DNA from: an uncultured Bacilli bacterium
GTDB lineage: Bacteria; Bacillota_I; Bacilli_A; RF39; UBA660
Direction of reading: 5' to 3'
NCBI GenBank assembly: GCA_934153945.1
Contig: CAKPFM010000006.1
Span: forward strand, 1-64,000
Length of the DNA: 64,000 bases
Every line of letters starts with the position of its first letter. Position 1 is the first letter of the stretch. Shown here in pieces: positions 52,391 through 60,879 of this stretch. The translations under genes were made by a program, and so were the position numbers. The notes under the pieces are model-generated. The model had not been told where the DNA came from, ran no database searches, and saw only the letters and a program-made list of their open reading frames with translations.

Positions 52391-52994
52391 TTTTATCACC
52401 CCTTTTTAAACAAGCTATTAATAAACCCATTACTAAGAATGCACCAGCAGGTTCTACCATTATTTTAATTGGTAAAACTTGTAAATTTTTATACAAAACT
52501 ATAATTAATTTTTTATGTGTTAAAACACTACTAGCATCCATTAAAGTAATAGTTCCACTACCTAATACTTCTCTAATTAAAGCTATAACTACTAAAGCAA
52601 ATAAATAGCCAAGTCCAGTTAAAATAGCTTCCTTTATACTTTCTTTAACACTAGTTTTACTTGCTACACTTACTCCCTTACCTAAAACTATACAATTAAC
52701 TACAATTAAAGGTAAATATATACCTAATATATTATAAATAGATATTGCATACTTCTTTAATAATATTTCTAAAGTTGTTACTATAGTAGCTATTATTACA
52801 ATATAAACAGGTATTTGAACATTATCTGGTATCAATTTTTTAAATATTGAAATAATTGTTAATGAAAGTAATATTACAATCATAAAACATATACCCATTA
52901 TAATAGCATTTTCTACTTTAGTAGTTACAGCTAAAGCAGAACATAAACCAAGATTTAAAATAAATATAGGATTTTCACTAATTATTTTTTTCAT
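52377..52994 (-). CDS. rnfE: Rnf electron transport subunit RnfE
   Basis: A 205-residue membrane protein paralogous to RnfA: ENPIFILNLGLCSALAVTT, PLIVVNCIVLGKGVSVAS and EPAGAFLVMGLLIA. It has the paired Cys motifs of RnfA/RnfE. ATG at 52994 with GGAGGGG SD; the frame is open upstream without a better start. The complex couples ferredoxin:NAD+ electron flow to Na+ or H+ export. Confidence 0.93.
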   Translation of the reverse strand: MKKIISENPIFILNLGLCSALAVTTKVENAIIMGICFMIVILLSLTIISIFKKLIPDNVQIPVYIVIIATIVTTLEILLKKYAISIYNILGIYLPLIVVNCIVLGKGVSVASKTSVKESIKEAILTGLGYLFALVVIALIREVLGSGTITLMDASSVLTHKKLIIVLYKNLQVLPIKIMVEPAGAFLVMGLLIACLKRGDKNESI

Positions 52995-53002
52995 AACCCC
53001 TC

Positions 53003-53092
53003 CTATAAAACATTTGTTAATATATATAAAATTGTTGAACAAATTAATACAGTTATTGTAAGCGCTAAAATACTTTTTATTTTATTTTTCAT
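53003..53092 (-). CDS. 29-residue single-TM ORF in the rnfG position
   Basis: MKNKIKSILALTITVLI, then CSTILYILTNVL: one membrane helix after a basic end, looking like the first 30 residues of an RnfG. It overlaps the end of the rnfD-G gene by 11 nt and sits 8 nt before rnfE, exactly where rnfG lies in the clostridial order C-D-G-E-A-B. It could be a remnant of rnfG or a small subunit. The FMN domain is instead at the C-terminus of RnfD. Confidence 0.55.
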   Translation of the reverse strand: MKNKIKSILALTITVLICSTILYILTNVL

Positions 53093-54497
53093 ATATACCC
53101 TCTAATTCTAAAACATTTTGTAATGCTTTCTTTAAAGCACTTGATGAAATTGTAGCTCCACTTACTGTATCAACACTATTTAATTTATTACTATTTTCTA
53201 CTAATTTTTGTATATAATTTGATTCTTCTATTTTACTATAATAAGCTTTAGTTTCATTATGAGATAATACTTTATATGAAATAACTTTATTATCATTTAA
53301 GACTATTTCAATATTAATTTTACCACCATTACCTACTTCGTTTACCAAGTAAACTTTATTACCATTTTCTTCATTAACACTAACAAGTTCAAAATTATTA
53401 TCTACATTTTTAGTATTTATAACATTTTTTAAACTCAATGAAACTATAAAAATAATACCTATTATAAGTAAATAAATTATCCACTTAATATCTTTTTCTT
53501 TTGCTTTAATTCCTATTTTATCAAATATAAATACTAACATGTTAACTGTTAAAATACTTGTCATTACTCCTTCTGGAGCAGATGTTAAATATCTAAATAA
53601 TACTGTAAGTATTCCAAGTGTTACTCCATATAATACTTGACCTATTTTAGTAACTGGACTTGTTACTGGATCGGTTGCCATAAAAACAGCTCCAAATAAT
53701 AATCCACCCGATAATATTTGAAATAATGGATACCAAATTCCTAATCCATTCATTGTTCCTATAAAATAAGTTAATATAAATACTGTTCCAACATAAATTA
53801 TAGGAATTCTTACCTTTATTACTTTAGTAAAAGCTAAATAAAAAAATGAAATAATTATAAGTAAACTACAAGTTTCTCCTACACTTCCTGGTATCATACC
53901 TGTAAAGAAATTATATAAACTGCCATATGGTCCAATTAAATTTTCATAACTTACTTTATCAACTAATACTTGATTAGTTAAAGGTGTAGCACTCGATATA
54001 GTATCTATTTCATAATTATTTAAATATGTTCCTATATTTGATGAATAAATAGACATAATAAATAAACAACCTATAAGAGCTGGATTAAATATATTATTAC
54101 CAAATCCACCATACATTAATTTGCCAACTACTGTAGCTATAAAAGAACCTATTATTAAAATCGATATTGGGGTATTTAAAGGTACTACTAAACTTAAAAA
54201 TAGTCCTGGAAATACAGCATATTTATTTTTAATAGAGTCTTTCCAACTATTATGTTTTATAAATTTATAATACAAAGTTTCAAATAAGAAAGATGATAAT
54301 CCACCTATTATAATAAATAGTAAAGGTTTAAACATCTCATATACATTTGCATAACCATTTATATATAAATAAATTCCATTTTTATAAAAAGAAAAAATAA
54401 TTATTGGTAAAAGTGAAATGAAAAGATGAATCATTATTTTATCAGTACTATTACTACTTCTTACATAAGGTCCATTTATATTATGAAACTTTTTCAT
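53082..54497 (-). CDS. rnfD: RnfD fused to an RnfG-type FMN-binding domain
   Basis: A 471-residue protein, about 130 longer than RnfD alone. Residues 1-320 are the RnfD core: GPYVRSSNSTDKIM, VGKLMYGGFGNNIFNPALIG, the covalent-FMN site DTISSATPLTNQ and FMATDPVTSPVTKIGQVLYG. A further helix (KWIIYLLIIGIIFIVSLSL) leads to a domain ending in VDTVSGATISSSALKKAL, the FMN-attachment motif (SGAT) of RnfG. So D and G functions are fused in one chain. ATG at 54497 with AAGGAGGT; it overlaps rnfC by 17 nt. Confidence 0.88.
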   Translation of the reverse strand: MKKFHNINGPYVRSSNSTDKIMIHLFISLLPIIIFSFYKNGIYLYINGYANVYEMFKPLLFIIIGGLSSFLFETLYYKFIKHNSWKDSIKNKYAVFPGLFLSLVVPLNTPISILIIGSFIATVVGKLMYGGFGNNIFNPALIGCLFIMSIYSSNIGTYLNNYEIDTISSATPLTNQVLVDKVSYENLIGPYGSLYNFFTGMIPGSVGETCSLLIIISFFYLAFTKVIKVRIPIIYVGTVFILTYFIGTMNGLGIWYPLFQILSGGLLFGAVFMATDPVTSPVTKIGQVLYGVTLGILTVLFRYLTSAPEGVMTSILTVNMLVFIFDKIGIKAKEKDIKWIIYLLIIGIIFIVSLSLKNVINTKNVDNNFELVSVNEENGNKVYLVNEVGNGGKINIEIVLNDNKVISYKVLSHNETKAYYSKIEESNYIQKLVENSNKLNSVDTVSGATISSSALKKALQNVLELEGIYEK

Positions 54498-55716
54498 TTT
54501 TTACCTCCTTTTTAGCATTTATTACTTTTTCTCTTAGATTTATTTTAGCAGGACATATATATGAACATATACCACACTCTATACATTTTTCTGGATGTAA
54601 TTTAATTAATTCATCATGTGAAGCATCTTTTATTAAAACAGGTTCAATATAAGCTGGACAATTTTGAATACATTTTGAACATCTAAGGCAAGGATTTTCT
54701 TTTAATTCTTTCTTAGACTGAATCATAACAGCATTATTATTAGCCATTATAGTTGAATTCAAATCTCCTGGAATTCCCATCATTAATCCACCCATTATTA
54801 GTACTACATTATCATTTCTTTTTAAACTAATTTGACTTAATAATTCATTACAACTTGTACCAACTTTAACTAACATATTGCATGGATTTTTAACCATATC
54901 ACCACCTATATATATAATTCTTTCAATAAGTGGTTTATTAAATTTTAAAGCTTGGTATATAGCGTATATTGTAGAAATATTATTTACAACTATTCCAACT
55001 TCACTAGGTAGTCTATCATAATCTACCTTTTTAACATATTTTATTAAGTTTCTTTCCCATCCCATTGGATAAAAATTTGGTACTTCAACTAATTTAATTT
55101 TGTCATAAGTACCTATATATGTTTCAATTATTTGTTTTAATTTTTTATTATTTTTTTTAATTCCTATTATTGCCTCATCTATATTATTAATTTCCATAAT
55201 GGCATCTATTCCATATAAAATTTCTTCAATACGCTCTTCTATTAAACAATAATCACTATTAATATAAGGTTCACATTCTACAGCATTTACTATTAAAGTT
55301 TTAATATTGTCAGTATCATATTTAACATAAGTAGGAAATCCTGCTCCACCCATACCAATAATTCCACAATTTTTTAAAATTTCAATAAATTCATTTTTAG
55401 ATATTTTATTAATTTCTTTTCTGGATTCTATTTTAGATTCTATTTTTTCTTTAAAATCATTTTTAATTTTAATTGTTTTTACATTATCGATTATCTCTAT
55501 ATCTTCAACAAAACCAGATACACTACTAAATAATGATTTAGTAAATTTACTCTTTGTTTTAGCAAGTAATGTACCTTTATAAACATAATCATTTTTTTTA
55601 ACATATAGTACATATTCTTCATTACTATTTAATTTTATATAAATATAATTTGGTTTATTATAAGTTTTTAAAACAGTTAAATTTTTTTTAGAACCTCTTA
55701 AATGTATGCCTCGCAT
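54481..55716 (-). CDS. rnfC: Rnf electron transport subunit RnfC
   Basis: A 411-residue cytoplasmic NADH-oxidoreductase subunit. It starts RGIHLRGSKKNLTV, has the nucleotide/FMN loop CGIIGMGGAGFPTYVKY, VNAVECEPYINSDY, and near the C-terminus two [4Fe-4S] motifs, CLRCSKCIQNCPAY and CIECGICSYICP. First gene of the rnf operon; AGGTGAT SD, TATAAT 16 nt upstream. Confidence 0.95.
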   Translation of the reverse strand: MRGIHLRGSKKNLTVLKTYNKPNYIYIKLNSNEEYVLYVKKNDYVYKGTLLAKTKSKFTKSLFSSVSGFVEDIEIIDNVKTIKIKNDFKEKIESKIESRKEINKISKNEFIEILKNCGIIGMGGAGFPTYVKYDTDNIKTLIVNAVECEPYINSDYCLIEERIEEILYGIDAIMEINNIDEAIIGIKKNNKKLKQIIETYIGTYDKIKLVEVPNFYPMGWERNLIKYVKKVDYDRLPSEVGIVVNNISTIYAIYQALKFNKPLIERIIYIGGDMVKNPCNMLVKVGTSCNELLSQISLKRNDNVVLIMGGLMMGIPGDLNSTIMANNNAVMIQSKKELKENPCLRCSKCIQNCPAYIEPVLIKDASHDELIKLHPEKCIECGICSYICPAKINLREKVINAKKEVKNEKVS

Positions 55717-55732
55717 ATTATCACCTATTATA

Positions 55733-55738
55733 ATTATA
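55733..55738 (-). promoter_or_regulatory. -10 element 16 nt before the rnfC ATG
   Basis: TATAAT on the minus strand, followed by TATAATAGGTGATAAT-ATG; a second TATAAT overlaps the interval, so the exact start is ambiguous. Confidence 0.45.
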
Positions 55739-55816
55739 TAAAAAAATATATAAAAAATCTAGTTAAACATAAATAATTTTTTTGTTTTTATTAATACTAA
55801 TTTTAGGGTGAATAAT

Positions 55817-57730
55817 ATGAAAAAATTATTTAAAATTTTTATATTACTTATAATTTTATTTTCTTTTATCTATATAGGTTTATTAATATATGCGGAAGTT
55901 TCACCTAAACTTCCTATAAATGGTGCGAATAGTTTTTATTTATATGATAAAGATAATAATTTATTTTCTGGCAAAACAGATGCTTTACCACTAAGTGATA
56001 TATCACCTTATTTAATTGACGCTACTATAGCTATAGAGGATAAAAATTTTTATAAACATGCAGGATTTGATATTTTAAGAATTGTTAAGGCTTTATTTAT
56101 TAATTTTACTAATCAAAAAACATTACAAGGCGCTAGTACAATAACACAACAATATGCGAAAAATTTATTTTTAGATTTTGATAAAAAATGGTCTAGAAAG
56201 ATAGAAGAAGCTGTTTTAACTTTAAGATTAGAAGCACATTATTCTAAAGATGAATTATTAGCTGGATATTTAAATACTATCAATTATGGTGGAGTTTTTG
56301 GTATTGAGAATGCTAGTAATTATTATTTTGGAAAATCTGCTAAAGATTTAACATTAGCTGAAGCTTCTATTTTAGCAGGCATTCCTAAATCTCCTAGTAA
56401 TTACTCACCTATTTCTAATTATGAAAATGCTAAAAAAAGACAGTATTTAATATTAGATGCTATGGTTAAAAATGGATATATTACTGAAGAAGAAAAAAAT
56501 GATGCTTACAATACTGAATTAGTTTTTATTGGTTCTAATACAGAAAGTATAAATTCTAGTTTAATGTATTATGAAGATGCCGTTTTAAATGAACTTAAAA
56601 ATCTTAAAAGTATCCCTTCTTCTTTCTTAGAAACTGGAGGACTTAAAATATATACTAATTTAGATATTAATGCTCAAAAGATAGTTAATGACACTATTAA
56701 AAAATATTTATCTGATAGTGATTTACAAATTGCTACAGTTTTAATGGATCCTAATGATGGTAAAATAAGAGCTATAGCTGGTGGTAAAAATTATAGTGAA
56801 AGCCAATTTAACAGAGTTACATCTTCTTATAGACAAATTGGTTCTACTATAAAACCAATATTATACTATTCAGCATTAGAAAATGGTTTTACTGCTTCTA
56901 CTACTTTTACTAGTGAAAAAACAACATTTACTTTTTCTAATAATAAAACTTATCTTCCTACTAATTATGGAGACAATTACGCCAATAAACCAATAAGTAT
57001 GGGCGCTGCTATTGCTTATTCTGATAACATATATGCTGTTAAAACTCATCTTTTTTTAGGTGAAGATAATTTAGTTGAAATGGCAAGAAAATTAGGTATT
57101 ACAAGTAAGTTAGAGGCTAATCCATCACTTGCTTTAGGAACTAATGAAATTAATATTTTAGAGATGATGGAAGCTTATTCTACATTTGCGAATGAAGGAT
57201 ATAAAATAGAACCTTATTTTATTACTAAAGTAGAAGATGTTAATGGAAATGTTTTATATGAAAGAAAAGAATATAAAGAAGAAATATTAGATAAAAGTGT
57301 TGTTTATATTTTAAATAATTTACTTAAAAATTCTTATAATAAAAATTTTATTGATTACGCTTATCCTACTTGTATTAATATAGCTCCTAAATTAACTAAA
57401 GATTATGCTATTAAAACAGGAACAACTAATACAGATCATTTAATTTTTGGTTATAATAAAGATGCTATATTAGGCATATGGATGGGATATGATGATAATT
57501 CTGATACCCTTGTTAAAGATGGTAATATTATGAAAAATATATGGGCTGATATTATTGAAGAATATTTAAGAGAAAAAGAAAATAATTGGTATGAAAAACC
57601 TGATAATGTTATTGGTGTTTTAGTTGATCCTGTTAGTGGTGAAATATCTACTAATTATAACAAAAGTGTTACTTATTATTATATTAAGGGTACTGAGCCA
57701 ATATTTAAAGATATTATTTTGACAGAATAA
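55817..57730 (+). CDS. class A penicillin-binding protein (transglycosylase/transpeptidase)
   Basis: A 637-residue bifunctional wall synthase. An N-terminal TM helix (residues 4-24) precedes the GT51 domain (AIEDKNFYKHAGFDILRI; QGASTITQQYAKNLFL; GYLNTINYGG; LAEASILAGIPKSPSNYSP). The transpeptidase has STIK in RQIGSTIKPILYYS, SDN in AYSDNIYAVK and KTG in IKTGTTNTDHL. I chose the ATG at 55817 (AGGGTGAA upstream) over a GTG 9 nt earlier. Monocistronic, with terminator. Confidence 0.95.
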   Translation: MKKLFKIFILLIILFSFIYIGLLIYAEVSPKLPINGANSFYLYDKDNNLFSGKTDALPLSDISPYLIDATIAIEDKNFYKHAGFDILRIVKALFINFTNQKTLQGASTITQQYAKNLFLDFDKKWSRKIEEAVLTLRLEAHYSKDELLAGYLNTINYGGVFGIENASNYYFGKSAKDLTLAEASILAGIPKSPSNYSPISNYENAKKRQYLILDAMVKNGYITEEEKNDAYNTELVFIGSNTESINSSLMYYEDAVLNELKNLKSIPSSFLETGGLKIYTNLDINAQKIVNDTIKKYLSDSDLQIATVLMDPNDGKIRAIAGGKNYSESQFNRVTSSYRQIGSTIKPILYYSALENGFTASTTFTSEKTTFTFSNNKTYLPTNYGDNYANKPISMGAAIAYSDNIYAVKTHLFLGEDNLVEMARKLGITSKLEANPSLALGTNEINILEMMEAYSTFANEGYKIEPYFITKVEDVNGNVLYERKEYKEEILDKSVVYILNNLLKNSYNKNFIDYAYPTCINIAPKLTKDYAIKTGTTNTDHLIFGYNKDAILGIWMGYDDNSDTLVKDGNIMKNIWADIIEEYLREKENNWYEKPDNVIGVLVDPVSGEISTNYNKSVTYYYIKGTEPIFKDIILTE

Positions 57731-57764
57731 AAGTCTAGAATTTATTCAATGTTATTAATTTAAG

Positions 57765-57806
57765 AAATAGTTAGAAATATCAAAATAATATTTTCTAACT
57801 ATTTTT
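57765..57806 (+). terminator. terminator of the class A PBP gene
   Basis: Stem AAATAGTTAGAAA with TTTTCTAACTATTT (one mismatch) then T5. Confidence 0.82.
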
Positions 57807-57922
57807 AAATGATTTTTATTTATAGAATACCTATTTTTTTCACGGTTTTATAGAATTTTAGATAATTATCTTTTAATATCTTACTCTATAACATAAATAT
57901 TCTATTTTCATTATAATTATTT

Positions 57923-57953
57923 AAAAAGGATAGAATAATTATTTTCTATCCTT
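57923..57953 (-). terminator. terminator of the Cna_B-like surface gene
   Basis: Stem AAGGATAGAA with TTTCTATCCTT and TTTTT on the minus strand, 52 nt beyond the stop at 58005. Confidence 0.78.
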
Positions 57954-58004
57954 AAATTAATGTATTGATAATTTACTTTCTTGTAATAACATTTTTTATA
58001 TTTA

Positions 58005-58550
58005 TTAGTTATCTTGAAGTAATATTTGTCCATCTATAATTGGTATATTTGGGAAACTTTCATCCATTAATGTAAAGTTTCTAACTGGCGCTGGTGGATT
58101 TGTTATTTGAACTGTTTCAGTCTCTTCAGTCATAGTAATAGATTTTACTGTATCATCAAATGTATGACCTCCATCACTTGATATTTGCTTATAATATATT
58201 GCATTACTTCCTGTTTCAGCAAATGGAACATTATTAAATACAGCATCTCCATCATCATTAGTTATTATTTCATTTCCAACTATTGTTCCTGTACTATCTG
58301 TTCTTATAAATTTAGCACCTACAATTTGTACTCCAGTATTAGGATCTCCTGTATCTGTAACATGAAGTGTTAAAATTCCTTTTGCACTTATTGTAAAAGC
58401 ATATGTATCTGTCCCATCTATAATAGTTACACTTTTTGGATTAAGTGTTGATGCATCATATCCCCCTGCAATAGCAGTTGCATTATATATTCCTGCCACA
58501 AGTTCAATACTTCCTTTACCATTTGTTATTGGGATTGTATGTCTTGCCAT
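58005..58550 (-). CDS. Cna_B/SpaA-like surface protein
   Basis: A 181-residue all-beta protein without a signal peptide. Two beta domains are visible: residues 1-55 with the typical 'GIYNATAIAGGYDAST', and 56-155 with a prealbumin/SpaA-like pattern (GVQIVGAKFIRTDSTGTI; ITNDDGDAVFNNVPFA). The start at 58550 overlaps the upstream gene by 25 nt, with SD GGGAGGA. It belongs to a four-gene minus-strand group with a collagen-like protein. The lack of a leader suggests deposition from inside, as in spore outer layers; that is inference. Confidence 0.7.
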   Translation of the reverse strand: MARHTIPITNGKGSIELVAGIYNATAIAGGYDASTLNPKSVTIIDGTDTYAFTISAKGILTLHVTDTGDPNTGVQIVGAKFIRTDSTGTIVGNEIITNDDGDAVFNNVPFAETGSNAIYYKQISSDGGHTFDDTVKSITMTEETETVQITNPPAPVRNFTLMDESFPNIPIIDGQILLQDN

Positions 58551-58885
58551 AATATCATCTTCCCTCCTTCTATTTTTATATTTGGATAATATTTATCCTT
58601 TAGTAAAACTGTAACAAAATGTTCTTTCCTTTTATTATTACTAATATTTATACAATAAACATTATCTTTTCTTGCAATTAAAGGTATTTTCACAATTGAT
58701 AAATTAGAATATATGACTAATTTATATACCTCATTATTGCATATTGGTATTTTTACTTTTCCAAAATTATCTGTTATTCCCTCAAAAACAATCTCATTAC
58801 ATTTATTTTTTAGTTTTAGTTTTAAATTACCTAGACTTATACTTTCATTACTGCAAAATTTGATATAAATATAATCACTTGTCAT
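58526..58885 (-). CDS. small beta protein, carboxypeptidase-regulatory/prealbumin-like
   Basis: A 119-residue protein. The segment KLKLKNKCNEIVFEGITDNF, followed by GKVKIPICNN, has the look of a carboxypeptidase-regulatory-like domain and parallels part of the 621-residue neighbour. No signal peptide. AGGTGA SD with a long spacing. It overlaps the Cna_B-like gene by 25 nt. Function unknown. Confidence 0.65.
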   Translation of the reverse strand: MTSDYIYIKFCSNESISLGNLKLKLKNKCNEIVFEGITDNFGKVKIPICNNEVYKLVIYSNLSIVKIPLIARKDNVYCINISNNKRKEHFVTVLLKDKYYPNIKIEGGKMILWQDIQSQ

Positions 58886-58944
58886 AATTCACGTCACCTC
58901 ATTATAATATATTTTATGAACAAATTTTCTTTTTTGTAAAGGTA

Positions 58945-60810
58945 TTATGCCTCTACACTCCAAATTATTAACGTAGAATAATCTTCATCTTCAAGTAAAT
59001 CTTTACTGGGCTTTAGAAATAATCCTTTATCAACAGAAAATGTAACATTACTTACATTTACCATTCCCCCATTATCATTTGATTCATATACTAATTTTTT
59101 ACTTGTTTTTAAAAGAATTTCTTCATTATTAAATTTCTTAAAAAATAAAGAATTTATTAATACTTTACCACTTTCTTCTATCATTGGATTTGTATAATTT
59201 AAATATAATTTCCAATTTGTACTATTTACTCTACTATCAACTACAGTTACTACTGTTTCGTTATTTTTAGGCAATATAATTGGATTAGTTGAAGATGGTA
59301 TCATACTAAACGGAATATTTTTTGTTGCTTTTAAAAGGGTTAACTCTCCCATAAAAGGTGTTATTACCTTTCTTTCAGTAAAACAACTATTTAAACAAGA
59401 TGTTATTTTAACCCTTGTATTATCTGGGATAACAGAATCTATATTTGCTTCAAACAAACCATTTTCATCTGAGACTGCCGTTAAAATTTTATTATCATAT
59501 TCTATTTTAACATTTGCATAAGGTATAGTATGACCTGAAATAGCATCCGTAGAATCTGTAATTGGATGAACATTTATCTTGAGCATTCCAATAGTTAATA
59601 TTTTTTTATCTTGAAATGAAAAACTATTTATATCTGATATTAAGCTTAATTCATCATCTGTAAAATTATGTGATGTAACAGTAGTACTATCTTTATTTAA
59701 TACGCCTGTTATTTTAGCAGGTGTATTTTCTTTATACCAATAGAATGCTGGTATATCATCAAGTGTACAAGCAGAAGTATAATCTAAAGCATATATCCAC
59801 ATATTAATTCTACTAAAAGTAAACATAAAATCAACAGGATTATTGGTATAAACTACATTTGCATTTTTGGTATAAATATTTATATATTTTGGATTATCTA
59901 ATATAAACTTTTGGTTTGTTCCTTTAAAATAAATATTATAATTATCAGATGGTGTAGTCATATATGTATTTATTACTGATACGCTTGCACCTTCTAAAAC
60001 TTTAAAATCTCCAAATATATTCCACATAGGAACTCTTTGATGACTTTTCTCTATAAATGTAAAATTAGCCATTTCTTCTATTAAAACATTTCTAGCACCA
60101 TGAGTTGTCGTTATTGCAAAACCATTTCCTGTTGTTAAAAGAAATTCCGCACCATGACCTACTATTAAATCTAATCTATTAGTTCCATTCATAAATTCTT
60201 TATCAGTTGTAATACTAACTCTACTATTTGGCATAATTTTAACTGAAGATGGTATAACATCATTAAAGAAAAAAACTGTATTAGTACTTGAACTACTTGT
60301 AATTGTTGTATTTCCACCGATTATAATTCTATTGGAATTACAGGCTCTTTGTGCTGGAACATTATTAGTATCTTTTACTTCTAAAACAGAATCAACAATT
60401 TTAGTAGTTCCATAATAATTTTGTGAAAGTTCGATTCCACTAAAATTTATGTTATTATATTCTACTACTACATTAGAATAATTTGGATGAGATGGAACAT
60501 ATATAACTCCATAACCATGTGAAGATACTATATTCATATTTTTTAATATGATTCTTTTATTAGTTGTACTTACCTTTATAACCGTTTCTTCTAAACTCAA
60601 ATTATTTGTATAAGTATATTTTGTATTATTATAAGTTCCATCAATTATCACTTTACTTTTATTACTATTTATAGTAAAACCACTTGTTGCAGTAATATCA
60701 CTTCCTAAATAAATATATTCATAACTATTATCTTCACTCAACACTTGTTTTAATTCATCATTATTTGTAACAACAACAGTATTATTATCTATTATTTGAA
60801 TAATTATCAC
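58945..60810 (-). CDS. beta-helix surface protein with carboxypeptidase-regulatory-like domain
   Basis: A protein of about 620 residues. Residues 20-330 have the repetitive Ile/Val/Asn pattern of a right-handed beta-helix (KVIIDGTYNN; RIILKNMNIVSSHGYGVIYV). Residues about 410-480 form a regulatory-like beta domain (ISGHTIPYANVKIEYDN; AVSDENGLFEANID). The C-terminus (TLIIWSVEA) recalls the last strand of surface-associated beta domains. No signal peptide is seen. The start is uncertain: a GTG at 60810 overlaps the SD, while GGTGATA precedes an ATT at 60804. Confidence 0.65.
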   Translation of the reverse strand: MIIIQIIDNNTVVVTNNDELKQVLSEDNSYEYIYLGSDITATSGFTINSNKSKVIIDGTYNNTKYTYTNNLSLEETVIKVSTTNKRIILKNMNIVSSHGYGVIYVPSHPNYSNVVVEYNNINFSGIELSQNYYGTTKIVDSVLEVKDTNNVPAQRACNSNRIIIGGNTTITSSSSTNTVFFFNDVIPSSVKIMPNSRVSITTDKEFMNGTNRLDLIVGHGAEFLLTTGNGFAITTTHGARNVLIEEMANFTFIEKSHQRVPMWNIFGDFKVLEGASVSVINTYMTTPSDNYNIYFKGTNQKFILDNPKYINIYTKNANVVYTNNPVDFMFTFSRINMWIYALDYTSACTLDDIPAFYWYKENTPAKITGVLNKDSTTVTSHNFTDDELSLISDINSFSFQDKKILTIGMLKINVHPITDSTDAISGHTIPYANVKIEYDNKILTAVSDENGLFEANIDSVIPDNTRVKITSCLNSCFTERKVITPFMGELTLLKATKNIPFSMIPSSTNPIILPKNNETVVTVVDSRVNSTNWKLYLNYTNPMIEESGKVLINSLFFKKFNNEEILLKTSKKLVYESNDNGGMVNVSNVTFSVDKGLFLKPSKDLLEDEDYSTLIIWSVEA

Positions 60811-60879
60811 CTTCCTTTACAATAACTTATGTTAAACTTTAAAAGTTAGATAATTAAAAAGAATAGAATTTATCTACTC

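Noticed and set aside
53003..53030. A fifth copy of the toxin promoter dyad (TATAAAACATTTGTT near 53004)
   Set aside because: It lies inside the rnf operon, lacks a proper -35 and has no small frame or terminator structure downstream on the plus strand. Likely chance similarity in AT-rich DNA.
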